Positions 11,601 through 23,600 of a stretch of 64,000 nt of DNA are shown in pieces. A program made the position numbers and the translations under genes. The notes below the pieces were generated by a model. The model was not told where the DNA came from, ran no database searches, and saw only the letters and a program-made list of their open reading frames with translations. Each line of letters begins with the position of its first letter. Within the stretch, counting starts at the first letter, position 1. This DNA is from Haliclona indistincta (lineage: Eukaryota; Porifera; Demospongiae; Haplosclerida; Chalinidae), in assembly GCA_964017065.1 (NCBI GenBank), contig OZ024785.1, positions 10,557,086 through 10,621,085 of the forward strand, read 5' to 3'.

Positions 11601-14600
11601 TGGAAACGGCTCAGTACGTTCATGATATTGAACTGCACTTCACTAAAAAGTAAAAAGGACACAAATAAGAAATTAAAAAGATTTCTATCGAAATCAAAAG
11701 GATGTAGGGTTGTGAAATCTACCACTGGTCCACAATGCAATCTAACAAGGAACAAGCTTGGAATGGTAACACGATTGACTTGCTAACAGACCATAGATCC
11801 CTACATCAGTGGCTGCTGTGGTTGGCTATAGCTAGGTCAGCTAGTTGCTGTTGACACCTGACGTGCATTCCGCTTGTGACATCTTATAAAGAAATTAAAA
11901 AGATTTCTATCGAAATCAAAAGGATGTAGTGATGAAGAAATCTACCACTGGTTCACAATGTAAACCAACAAGGAACAAGCATAGAATGGTAACACGATTG
12001 ACTTGCTAACAGACCATAGATCCCTACATCAGTGGCTGCTGTGGCCAGACTATAGCTAGTTAAGCTATTTACTGTTGACTGACACTTTGAATAGAATTCA
12101 GCTTGTGACAAAATATTGATCTTATGTACAGCCACAGATGTAGGGATCTATGGTCTGTTAGCAAGTCAATCGTGTTACCATTCTATGCTTGTTCCTTGTT
12201 GGTTTACATTGTGAACCAGTGGTAGATTTCTTTATCACTACATCCTTTTGATTTCGATAGAAATCTTTTTAATTTCTTGTTTGTGTCCTTTTTTCTGTTT
12301 AGTGAAGTGCAGTTCAATATCATGCATGTACGGAGAAGTCTTTGTTTCCACCATTAGTTTAGTATTCCTGTTGTTGATGGCTTTTCTTAAACTTGTAGCT
12401 AAAATCATATATCAGGTCTGCCTAGTATCAGGTCTGCCTAGTCGCCTACGCATGCATGCAGTGCATACGAGCCCCGCCCACACTTGCTTGTAGATCTACA
12501 CGGCGGTTATAACTATCTGGCAAGTGCAGAATGGCGATCCTACACGAGCTTACCGTTCTTCGAAGACTCCAGACAAATGCCGGGTGTGTGTTCTCCGTGA
12601 TAGTGATCCAATCATCCACACGGAGCAGCGATACTTTAGCTGCTTGGTCACGTGCACTACCCATTGCTAAATGGTCACGTGCGTATTGCGCAATCACAAT
12701 AATGGCGTCTAACACTAAGCTGACAATGGATCACGAACGAGAAATCGCGGAACTTAGATCGCCATTACACTAAAAACAAAGCTCAAAAGGCACATGCCAG
12801 GAGAATTTCACGACTGTTCGTGGATGTTTTGGTCTCGGCACTGCTCGCGTAAAGGCGCTAGGCGAGTTGAAGAAAGAAAGAAGAAAGAAAGAAAGAAAGA
12901 AAGAAGAAAGAAGAAAACGAAGATGACGAAACTCGATTTTCACCGTTTACAGGTTCGTCACTTTAGTAACAATTTCGAGCAATCTCCTTGCTACTGTAAG
13001 ATGGGGCAACGCCAGAGAGCAGATCTAAGTGTCTAAAGACGTCTAAAATTCAACACCAGGCGAAATATCAGCGCTTGAACGCTAATACATTGTATGTAGC
13101 CGCCATCTTGTTTTCTCGTTCATCCCTACATAGGGAGACACTACCGTGTCTCCCTAATACAGCCACTGATGTAGGGATCTATGGTCTGTTAGCAAGTCAA
13201 TCGTGTTACCATTCCAAGCTTGTTCCTTGTTAGATTGCATTGTGGACCAGTGGTAGATTTCACAACCCTACATCCTTTTGATTTCGATAGAAATCTTTTT
13301 AATTTCTTGTTTATGCTATGTATGTATATAATTATATAAACATGAATATTAAAAAAAGACATACTGATAGTTTTGAACAAGAATCTTCTTAGTGTTGATT
13401 AATGTTTGCATGTTTCTTAAATTAATTTTATAGTAAAATTTATACAAAAGATTATTCGGTTACTTGCTTGTTAGTGAATAGAATATGTGTAAACAATATT
13501 TGTTGCAGCACTAGCCGCAACCACGGTAAAGCGAATCTAGCCAATCCTGGGCGATCATGGCCCGTACATTATGGTCCTTCGAACCGGATAAAGTGGAGTG
13601 TCACCTTTTCACACTGTCCATCTATATATATCGAACTGCGCCTGATTCAGCTCTTATGGTAACTTGATCTTGAAAAACCACGTGCTACCATCGCCACTCT
13701 GACTCAATCTCGTTGCTGCGTACAGCAGTCGTGGAACATCTACTGATGCATTACATCAGTTCTTACCATTCTCAAGTCTGTTGTCACTACTCCCGCTGTC
13801 TATTCTCACTCCATTGTCGTTACCACGTGGTTATACATTGGCTGTTTTCTCCTTAAGTTTCTCTACTTCATCGCTACCGCTGTGGCTGTTCACCTGCTTG
13901 ACATCACCTTAACACTTCTTCGTTGTTGACCGTACACTCATTCCTAGTCATTGTTGACCGTCTCACACTCGTTGTTGCTTGCCTGACTGCTGGTGCACAC
14001 AGAACTCGTCTATTCACTGGCCAAGGGGGAATACACTCGTCCGATCGCTGGTGCATGCAGGACTCGCCTGTTCACGGGCACAGAGAGACTGATCACTAGT
14101 GCATGCAGGACTCGCCTGTTCACTGGCACAGAGAGACTGATCACTGGTGCATGCAGGACTCGCCTGTTTACTGGCACAGAGAGACTGATCACTGGTGCAT
14201 GCAGGACTCACCTGTTCACTGGCACAGAGAGACTGATCACTGGTGCATGCAGGACTCGCCTGTTCACTGGCACAGAGAGACTACTCTTTGCTCGTCTGAT
14301 CACTGGTGCACACAGAACATGTCTGTTCACTAGTACAGAGAGATCTCACTCGTCTGATCACAGGCATACACAGAGAACTGCAGGTATGTTTGCCGGTACA
14401 GAGAATATCACACATACGGCTCTATTCACGCTGACGGTCTTCATTTGCTCATATGCACAGAGCTTCAGATACTCGTCTGATCAAAGAGGCTATACTCATT
14501 TGCTCATCTGCTCACTGACAGTTGCCTTCGCTCACCTGACTAGTGTACACAGAGAGAATTCACTCGTATGTTAGCTCATACCGCTACAGAACGTGTTACG

Positions 14601-17600
14601 TGGCTGTTTATATTCACACTCAACTGGTTGTTCGCTAGTACAGTGAATCACTTGTCGTAGAACTGTTGACAAGCTGACCATCTTTTCGCTCATCCGTCTG
14701 TTTGCTAGCAAAGACGCAATTCTTGTATTCATCTGTTGACATTCACATTCTGCCACTCGGCTTGTTTGGTTCAAAATAGTTGACAGTTGGTTGCATTCTT
14801 AATCACTCGTCAATTCCCTTTTACTCGCACTATTCGTTGGTACTGACCAAGAAAAAGAAAACTCACTCATCGTACGTGACTATTAATCTACTGAGAAGTC
14901 ACTTGATAACTTGTCTGCTTGCTGGTACAAGGAACACTCATACTTATATAATCACCTGCTGACAGTGATACTTACCCCTGTTGCTTGTCACACGACACTC
15001 TTGTTGGTACATGAACATTCTTTGCATCATCTGTGCATCAATTCTCAATTCGGATTGTTTCTCGTCAAAGCTCCCACTCATTGCTCTGACCATTTGATTC
15101 TTATAATCGCTATCTACAAGTAGAATTCTTTGCTCATTACCTCGTGTTAATCGGAGACCTCACATTATTGGATACAGTCTCTTGGACACAATATCGCCAG
15201 ATAATTCTCTTGTTGTCAGTCGCCTCACTTGTTTCAATTTGCCTTTGTATTTGTTCGGTTGAAGCATAACTACTCTTCGTCACATTTTGCTTACAGCAAA
15301 CACACTTGTAATCTGTTTATCATCTCTTGATACCGTAAATGCAGAAATTTTCAAGGGGATTTTATTTTCGAGGCTGGGATTAACCTCGAAATTTAAATCA
15401 TTGAATTATTAGTTCGACAAAAATTAAATCGTCGAATTATTTGTGCAATGAAAATTAATACGGTACATTCCCACGTGTTGACACAGCTACCAGCATGACT
15501 CTCAGGCGCTACTTCAAGCCAGTGGATCAAACTGCTGACGGGCTACCAGATCCACATGGACTGTTGTCAGCACGAATTCCAGCTGCAACTATTGCCGCTC
15601 TATCGTATGCAATATGAACTCCTCTCTTTTGACCGAATGTGGAGGTACCATTACATTGAACAAGAGCTGGGGGCGTTCTTTGCTGAGGAGGATGAAATTT
15701 GTCCAGAGAAGAGTAACCACATCTAAAAGCAAGTATAATGTTGAGAATTTTGCTGAAGTTAAGAAGACATTTCTTGATGAGTTAGCCACTATAGCAGAAT
15801 TAATACTGAACTGGGATCAAACAGGCATTCGATTAGTTCCGTCGTCTTCTTGGACTATAGAAAGGAGAGGTACACGTCGTGTTGAGATGATTGGAGCAGG
15901 TGACAAAAGGCAAATAACAGCAGTGTTCTGTGGCAATCTTCTTGGAGATTTTCTCCCTCTGCAATTAATCTACAAGGGGAAGACAACACGATGCCATCCA
16001 TCATATTCCTTTCCATCCGATTGGAACATCAGCCACTCACCAAAGCACTGGTCAACAGAGCAAACCATGCTGGAGTACATAAACTGTGTGATTGCGCAGT
16101 ACGTCGAAACAGTCCGGTTCGATTTAGGCAAGAAAGCAGCAGCAGCAGTTATCAATGATAACTTTAGAGGACAGGTCACTGATTCTGTCAAAGATCTTTT
16201 AGAATCGTATGGTATCTACATGTGTCTACTTCCTCCAAACACGATTGCAGCCAATGGACGTTTCTGTCAACAAGCCGGCTAAGGATTCATAAAGGTCGAT
16301 TTGAAGAATGGTACACCGAGCGAGTCATGGAGCAGCTGAATGGAAAAACATGCAAGATCTAGCACGAGCCAAGATTGACCCGATTGACTTGAGCATGCCA
16401 GTGATAAAGAACATAAGTGCTAAGTGGCTTGTAGACATGGCAGAATACATCAGCAACAACCCTCAGATCATCGTCAACGGTTTTATTCGTTCAGGCATCA
16501 CAGGAGCAGTGGATGGTACAATGGTGGAATCAGATGAGGATGAAGACAATGGATCTGCAACTGACACCTCAGAGAGCGAGAGTGAAGAAGACAATGATCC
16601 GAGTCTGATACATAAATCTGAAACTAGCATGCGGCGACCCGACCACTTATTAATACATGACAGTACTACAATGTTTATTGATCACAAAATGTGTCATACT
16701 AACTAAATGTCAATAACTTAAAAACACGTTTAGTTTCTGAATTTCTTTACGCAGTCCAACAAATACAACAGTACATGGAACTTCTAGACCACCTTGAGTT
16801 AAGTCAGCAGAAACTCTGCGTCGTCCAGTCACAGTGAAACGAATAGATCCACCTCTTTTCAGAAACAGAGTACAGACACACGACACCTTCAATGGCAAGT
16901 GACCAACAATCTTTCCTTCTTTTTCTACAGCAACAGCGTTTCTGTCTCTTGAATTGTTAGGCTCCAACGCACACACAAGTGTTTCTCCAACTGCAGCTTC
17001 CCAGATATCTTTATATATATGATATTCGCGGAAACAGAGATCTTTCTGGTACCGCGAAACTGTTCCCGCCATTTTCGCACGTAAAAATTTTCGCTGACAA
17101 AATTTTCTGCTGCGTTCAAATTTCGAGGGAGGTGACCACCTTCGAAAATTAGATTCCTTGAAATTAAAAAACACTTGAAATATTTCACCCTCGAAAATTT
17201 CTGCGTCTACGGTACGATCTTGACTCTGACACTTTACGTACAATTCAAATTGACCTTGTTGATCCATCACACCATCATTTCGTAACCATTGTTGCATGTC
17301 ACACTACCCTTTCGTAACAGGATCTATCTCTCACCCGACTTGTTGAACTTGTACCACACTGCTATCTGGATAAGCTATGACTAATGGTCTTGCTGGATAT
17401 CATTTCAGCTCTATTCTTGTTGCTGCTATTGTCACTATCGTTCTCTATACTCAATCGTCAGTTTCGTTCGAGGAAACAAGTCATGTCTTCGTTGTCAATT
17501 GCACGCATACAAAGAAATGCAGTTTCTGTTTCTATCACAAATCTCGCTGAGAGACTGGAGAACTTAGAAACCGAAGCAGAGCGCAAGCAGATGGAAGGCT

Positions 17601-20600
17601 TGGAAGCCAATCTTCATCTTGCTGGAAGTCACAGACACCTAAAAGAGCTGATACTGCTAGTCTTCCTGTAAAGTACTTTAGTCAAGCTAAAGCTTGGATG
17701 ACTGGAGAAACCCTTGAATCTATCCTGAGAAAGCTGAATCGCCGGCTATGTACTCAAAGCAGAGAAGTTGCACTTCTCCTAGACAATGCTGGATGCCATC
17801 CAGAGTAGCCTCGTCCCCAGGCTCTCCGTGGGTGTGGCTGGATTGCGTGGGTGTTGGAAGGAGAGCCTGGTATCCACTGTTCGCGCATGCGCTAGTTCGC
17901 CTTGGAATTCCAAGGCTCCGGTTATTTTTGTAAACGGCCGCGTTACATTACATCGTCAGACCACACCCCTCGAGCTCAACAACTCTGCAATGTGTGAAGA
18001 CGACGAGTTTGAAAGCGCGCTGAAATATGCACTAGAGTGGACTGGAAACCATGGAATGAGTCCCAAGCCAGAGCAAGTCACAGCATTTCGTGCAGTGTAC
18101 AATAAAAAGATTCCTTCTCTAGTGTCTCCACTCGCCCAACACGACGTGTTGTGGTAGCCCATCATCAATCGCCACAGACACGAGTAGCAGCTCGCTAAGT
18201 CTCGTACTCCACTGTTGATGTTCACGCCTTTTGCCGCCAGTGAAATACTATTCCTTGACGAATAAGATAGAGAGACGTAGACACGCCTAGCGTTACGTAA
18301 ATTTATACAGGATGTAAATTCAACGCCGTCATCAATAAAAACACACGTGCTTTTTATTGAAAAACTAGCGCATGCGCGAGCAGTGGATACCAGGCTCTCC
18401 TTCCAACACCCACGCAATCGAGCCACACCCATGGAGAGCCTGGGGACGAGGCTACATCCAGAGGACCTTAAAGACAGCTTCAATAATATTAAATCGTATT
18501 TCTACCTCCAAATACAACATTAAAATTACAACCGCTCAATCTACGAATTATTCAAAATGCACTACTGACGTCTGTTGCTACGGTTTGTTCTGTCTAAGAT
18601 TGAAGAGTGTGAAACAGCATCAGAAATACCAAATCTATCTCTGTACTTCATGCCATCAGATGGATAGCTCAGGCGAGGGAGTCAGTTAAACCAGAAACAA
18701 TCGAAAAGTGTTTTAGGAAGGGAGGAGTTTTAGATCAAAGCCTTGCTGTTGTGAGACATACATCTAGTGATCCATTTGAGGATATCGATACTGATGTCTC
18801 TGCCAATACTCAAGAGATTAAGGATCTTATACACCAGTTAGGGCATGCTGATTCTCATTGTTCAGCTGCTGAGTACATCAATGGCAACAATGATCTTCCT
18901 GTATGCTCCGAGTTTGATGATGATCATTGGGAAGATTTTTTTCATCTTTGCAATTGCTTCCCTCTGCATCCACAGACTCAGTGGATTCTGATTTTGAAGA
19001 TGATACTGATATTGACCTACCTGCTCCAAAGATAATGTCAGGACTATTGTATTCTTAATCATATTTATAATCATCATCACGTGATTGAGCACATGAAAGA
19101 GATATAATACAGTCCTTGTCCAATAGTCAGTTCAGGCGTAGGAGTACCATCGCGTACATTGGTCTTTCGATTAGGATTAAATGTTCCTGACCTACCCTGA
19201 ACACGTGCAGACTCTGGTATGGCCAACCCGTGGAAGATAAAGAAGAAGCGAGGCGGTCATCGTAGCTCGACTACAGTAATGGTCGACGAAGTTGAAGCAG
19301 CACTAGCCGCTACCCTATTTATCGCGATAAGGTCATCAAATTTAAGAGAAGCCTTGAGGAGAAGGTTACCACGTTGAAGGACCTTGACGAGAAATTACTC
19401 GACTGCATTGACAACGAAAGGGTCATAGCTGATGAGATACAACAATCCGACGAATTTCTTTCGAAGGTATATGCCGCTCTTCACAAGGCAGACGAAGCAC
19501 TAAGTACGAGAACTACAGGTGCTAGTGCTATCTGGACGGTAAACCTTGTAAAGTTACCGAAGCTCACTATTCATCCCTTTTCTGGTGATATCACACAATG
19601 GACGGGCTTTTGGGACTCCTTCAAGTCTTCTGTGCACTCTCGGAAAACCGCTGTACATGAAGTCTTATGTGTAGCCACAGTAGGGATGCATGGTCTATTA
19701 GCCAGTCAATCGTTTTACCATTTCGTGTCACCTCCCACCTGACTCCATGTTGGTTTATATTGTGGGCCAGTGGCAGATTTCCTCATTGCTAATCTACCAT
19801 CCTACATCCTTTTGACTTAGTTAGAAATCTTCATTATAATTTTGGTTTGTGTTCTATTTTCTTAACTTTCGCACGTGCTGAGCCTTTTAATTGTTGATGG
19901 TTTTTCTGATTGTAACGGTTAACTGCGCATTTCAACTCAGTAGTTACGTGCAGCAAGCAGTTGCCCCCAAACGCATAGCACAAGAACGTCCACAAGGGCG
20001 GTTGAGATAGAGTGTGTGGGCGTGTTCACTAACTACGCGACCACGTGCTTTAGGCACCTGCGCAGTTCTCTCAATAGTATCATTGCCGCGTTTACTGCTG
20101 TCATCCACTGGAGAGAGTTATTCTCATTTCTACCTCATACTTTAATCGCGAGTCATTTCTCTCATGTTATCACAAGATGGCGTCTGACACTTAACTGACA
20201 ACAGATCGTGATCGAGAAATCGTGGAATTTAAATTGCTGTTTTGCTAAAAACAAAGTTCAAAAGACACCTACCAGAAGAATTTCACGACTGTTCGTGAGC
20301 GTTTTGACTTGGGCACTGCTCACGTTTGGGTGATAGGCTTACTGAAGAAAGAAGAAAATGACAAAAATCGATTTTCAACGATTCCAGGTTCGTCACTTAG
20401 CAATGTTTTTGAGCAATCTCTGTACTACTGTAGAGTTGAGGAACGCTAGAAGAGAAATGTATGTATCCTAGGACGTGTACAATTCACCAAAAAGCGAAAT
20501 ATCAGCATTTAAACGCTAATACAATGCATTTTGGCCGCCATATTGTTTTTGTCAATCCCTAAAAGAAACAGAGCTATACAAAAAGAACTAACTACGCATA

Positions 20601-23600
20601 CCTGATGATCAATTTCTTCCATTTTTGAATGACTGAGCTTATAACCAAAAATGTTGTTAGGAGTTGCTGCTTCTATCATAGAATTGTCAGAGAAAAGCTG
20701 TGTGGGCTAGAGGAGAGAAAGAAATAAAAAAGGTTCATTAAAAGATTAAAAGTCACATGCAAAACTGAAGAAACAATAATTAATAATTATAGGACGTTAA
20801 TATATATTTCGTACATATTACAAGGGCTCATCGAACCTTAGCGGCAAGAGGGCATGCAACTCTGAATACCATAGTGTAGACGGCATAGTGCTGAGTGTTA
20901 CTATAAATAGTTATCCGTATAATCATGTAAACTTAACATAAACGGCCATTCGCAAAAGTGTGCAGGCGTGTCCTGACTTACTTCCGGTTACCACAGGGCG
21001 GCAGTGTGTATCAAGAGCGGCAGCTAGTGACTCAGTGCCAATGGATAAGCATTCTAGCAGTTTACCTGGATCTACTGCATCTAAAACACCTATGAGTACA
21101 ACCATGGCTGCACAGCTTTGCGCAAGAAGTACAGACGCTTGAGACAGCAGAGTCATTCTCCAGAACCGTTCTCTAGGTCGAACTTCGCCTTTGCTTCATG
21201 CGCGCTGTGCAGTATCGATGGCGACATCGTCAGTACAGTGTACTCGTGCGCTCTCAGCAGATCATGCTAGTACACATGACCAACCGGAAACATTAACTTA
21301 TTGATAGTTATAAATTCTATTTATAGTAACAATCAGCACTATGCCGTCTACATTTTTTTTTTTTTTTTTTTAGAATAGAACAAGGTTTAATGATGTCAAA
21401 CAAAAAAATAGAAGTAGTGATAATGATGCAAGGCAAAAATTAGAGACAGAGTTTGGAGGATGCTAAGTGGTTCAGGATATTTGACATTCTGATGTGACTG
21501 TCACGTTATTTAAGGACCCCCGAAATATTCGTTCCGGGGGTCCAAATATTTCGCACATTCAGGTGTAATTTAAGGACCCCATTGAAATACACGTTCCCCT
21601 CGTAGTTTCACAGGCAACGCGTCTTCTTTGTGCCCTTATGGCGCTTAGTTTTGCAGCTGCCGATACTGATCAAGGCCAATAGATACTATAAAATGACCCT
21701 CACCAGAGAAAGAGCTCAGAACGACGGGCAGCATGGAAGAATTAAGAAGAGTCGATCGCGGACGTGCCTGCATGTACCTGCATGATGACGATGAATTAAG
21801 CGGAAAAGGACCCAGCTATTCTGGACCTAGCCATTGATTACGCCGTTCAGCGAACTTACTCGGATGGGTTCAGAGTCGAAAAAAAAAGAAACGAGCAGTG
21901 AGAAAGAGAGCTGCCACGCTAATCGTCGACTGAGAAGGGAAAAGTTTTTTTGAAAAGGAAAAGGCGTTTGGTAAACGTAGTTAAGGTGTACACTGAAATG
22001 GTGACGTCATTAGATGTGTTCGACAGTATGACCCACATGTGACTGGAGCATTAGAGAGGCAGATAGCAGCAATAATATGCACTGAGAAGAATGCTATCAC
22101 CGTCAGTTACGTCATAATTATTGCACGGTCAATCATCATGCATAATTTTATTACTGTAGGTTCAGGGTCTTCGGATTGTGGCTTGTTTGCTATATCTTTT
22201 GCAGCAACACTTGCTGTAGGTAAACATCCGAGTGCTTTCTTGTTCTATCAAAGAAAAATGAGAGAGCATCTTCACTCATTCTCAAGTTGTCAAAATTAAT
22301 AATGAGTGGTCCATGTTTTCGAAAACTAGAAGTGAAGGACGAGAGAACAAATCTAGAGTTAAGGCTGTGAAGGAAATAGAGTTATTCTGCGACTGCTGCA
22401 TGCCTGCGAGCTTTGCTGACATGGTCGAGTGCACTGAGTCGATGTCAACGATGGTATCATGAAGATATGTGTTGTAGTGGAGGATGTGGATAGTAACTGG
22501 TATTGTAGGTATTATAGTTGCTATTCTTCATGATTATATAATGTGATGAAAGGTATTGCAAATATTGTTGGCTCATAAATAAAAAATGGGGGGTCCAAAA
22601 ATTACGGACCTAGGGGGGGGCAAAATATATTCACTGGGGTCCAAATATTTCAGCAATTTTCTGGCCCCCCGGTTCATTTATTTCGAAATATCAGGGCCGG
22701 GGGTCCGAAATTTATGGACCGGGGGGAACTTTTTAGGGGGGTCCATATTTGTCGTGACATGACCAAGTCCATCACTTTGGGGATTCTGATGGCATGTCCA
22801 CAAGATGAACGGGCTCCCCGAATAGATTGGATTGAGGAGCGTAGAAGAGAGAAGGAAATGTGACAACGCAACCAGCATTAAACAGTGTTATAATGCTCCT
22901 CCCATTTGGCGGCTAGTAGTGAGGCTAATCTCTTGTAGAATGTGGTGGCCTCCCTAGCTAAACCACCAGTGGCGGAGAGAACCAGTGGAGAAAATGTGGC
23001 GTGTTCTACCTCACGAATCCTCTGTTCATAAGCACGCTTTTTTACTCGCTCGTGTCTTCTGTAGACAGATTGTGGGTCAGGGTGCCTGTTTGAAGGAGCA
23101 TGTGGATTGAAGATCCTAACATCAAAATATGTTCTCTCAAAGGTCCCACCCCAGAAGCCATTTGCAGCAATATCAAGTCGTGCACCAGCCTGTGAATTAG
23201 CAGTGGCTCCTCTCAGTACTTCATCTGTTACGGGTTGGAGAGCAGGCTCTACACAGACATCATTGCACACCTCTGTCAGGAGAGTAGCCGTCAGATCACG
23301 AATCTCGTTATGTCTGATTGACGGGAAGCCACCCTTAGCACAGGATAGGGCATGTTCGATTGAAAACGGGGCTCCACAGTCACACTTTGAAGGTAGATGA
23401 TCTGGTGTCCAATCATATCTTAGTGCCAAGGCATCACGGAAAGCACCTTTGTGCAGTGTAAATCCGTATTCTTTTAGTGGCCTCCGCCTAGCCGTGAGCC
23501 ATGTTGAAGAACCCTTCTCTGAGGCAAGTTGCACTGATCTCCTCATATCATCGGGAAGAATTTTCATGAGGTTGCTAACTTCTTTTGACTGTCTCTCCTT

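Larger units (their letters stand above)
17655..19035 (+). pseudogene. Tigger/pogo-type transposase pseudogene, split by a nested element
   Basis: Left part (17660-17805): VKYFSQAKAWMTGETLESIL, then REVALLLDNAGCHPE, which holds the second catalytic Asp. Right part (18464 onward): a frame reading DLKDSFNNIKI and LPPNTT-like sequence, broken by frameshifts near 18530-18620. HAIRWIAQA, KPETIEKCFRKGGV and an acidic tail with a DDDHWEDFF motif follow. The interruption is the 649 bp element at 17806-18454, whose 9 bp target duplication shows the two parts were once contiguous. It differs in sequence from the pogo-like gene at 15495. Confidence 0.85.

Noticed and set aside
14053..14292. Possible CRISPR-like array
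   Set aside because: The 48 bp units are contiguous without unique spacers and the context is an animal intron.
13993..14574. 193-codon plus-strand ORF with TRLFTGTERLITGACR-like repeats
   Set aside because: It is the translation of the 48 bp tandem repeat; other frames and the opposite strand are also open, and no domain or splice context supports a protein.
17956..18483. 175-codon minus-strand ORF
   Set aside because: It reads through the TIR of the capture element antisense to the helicase-like fragment, and the TIR-derived peptide appears in both strands.
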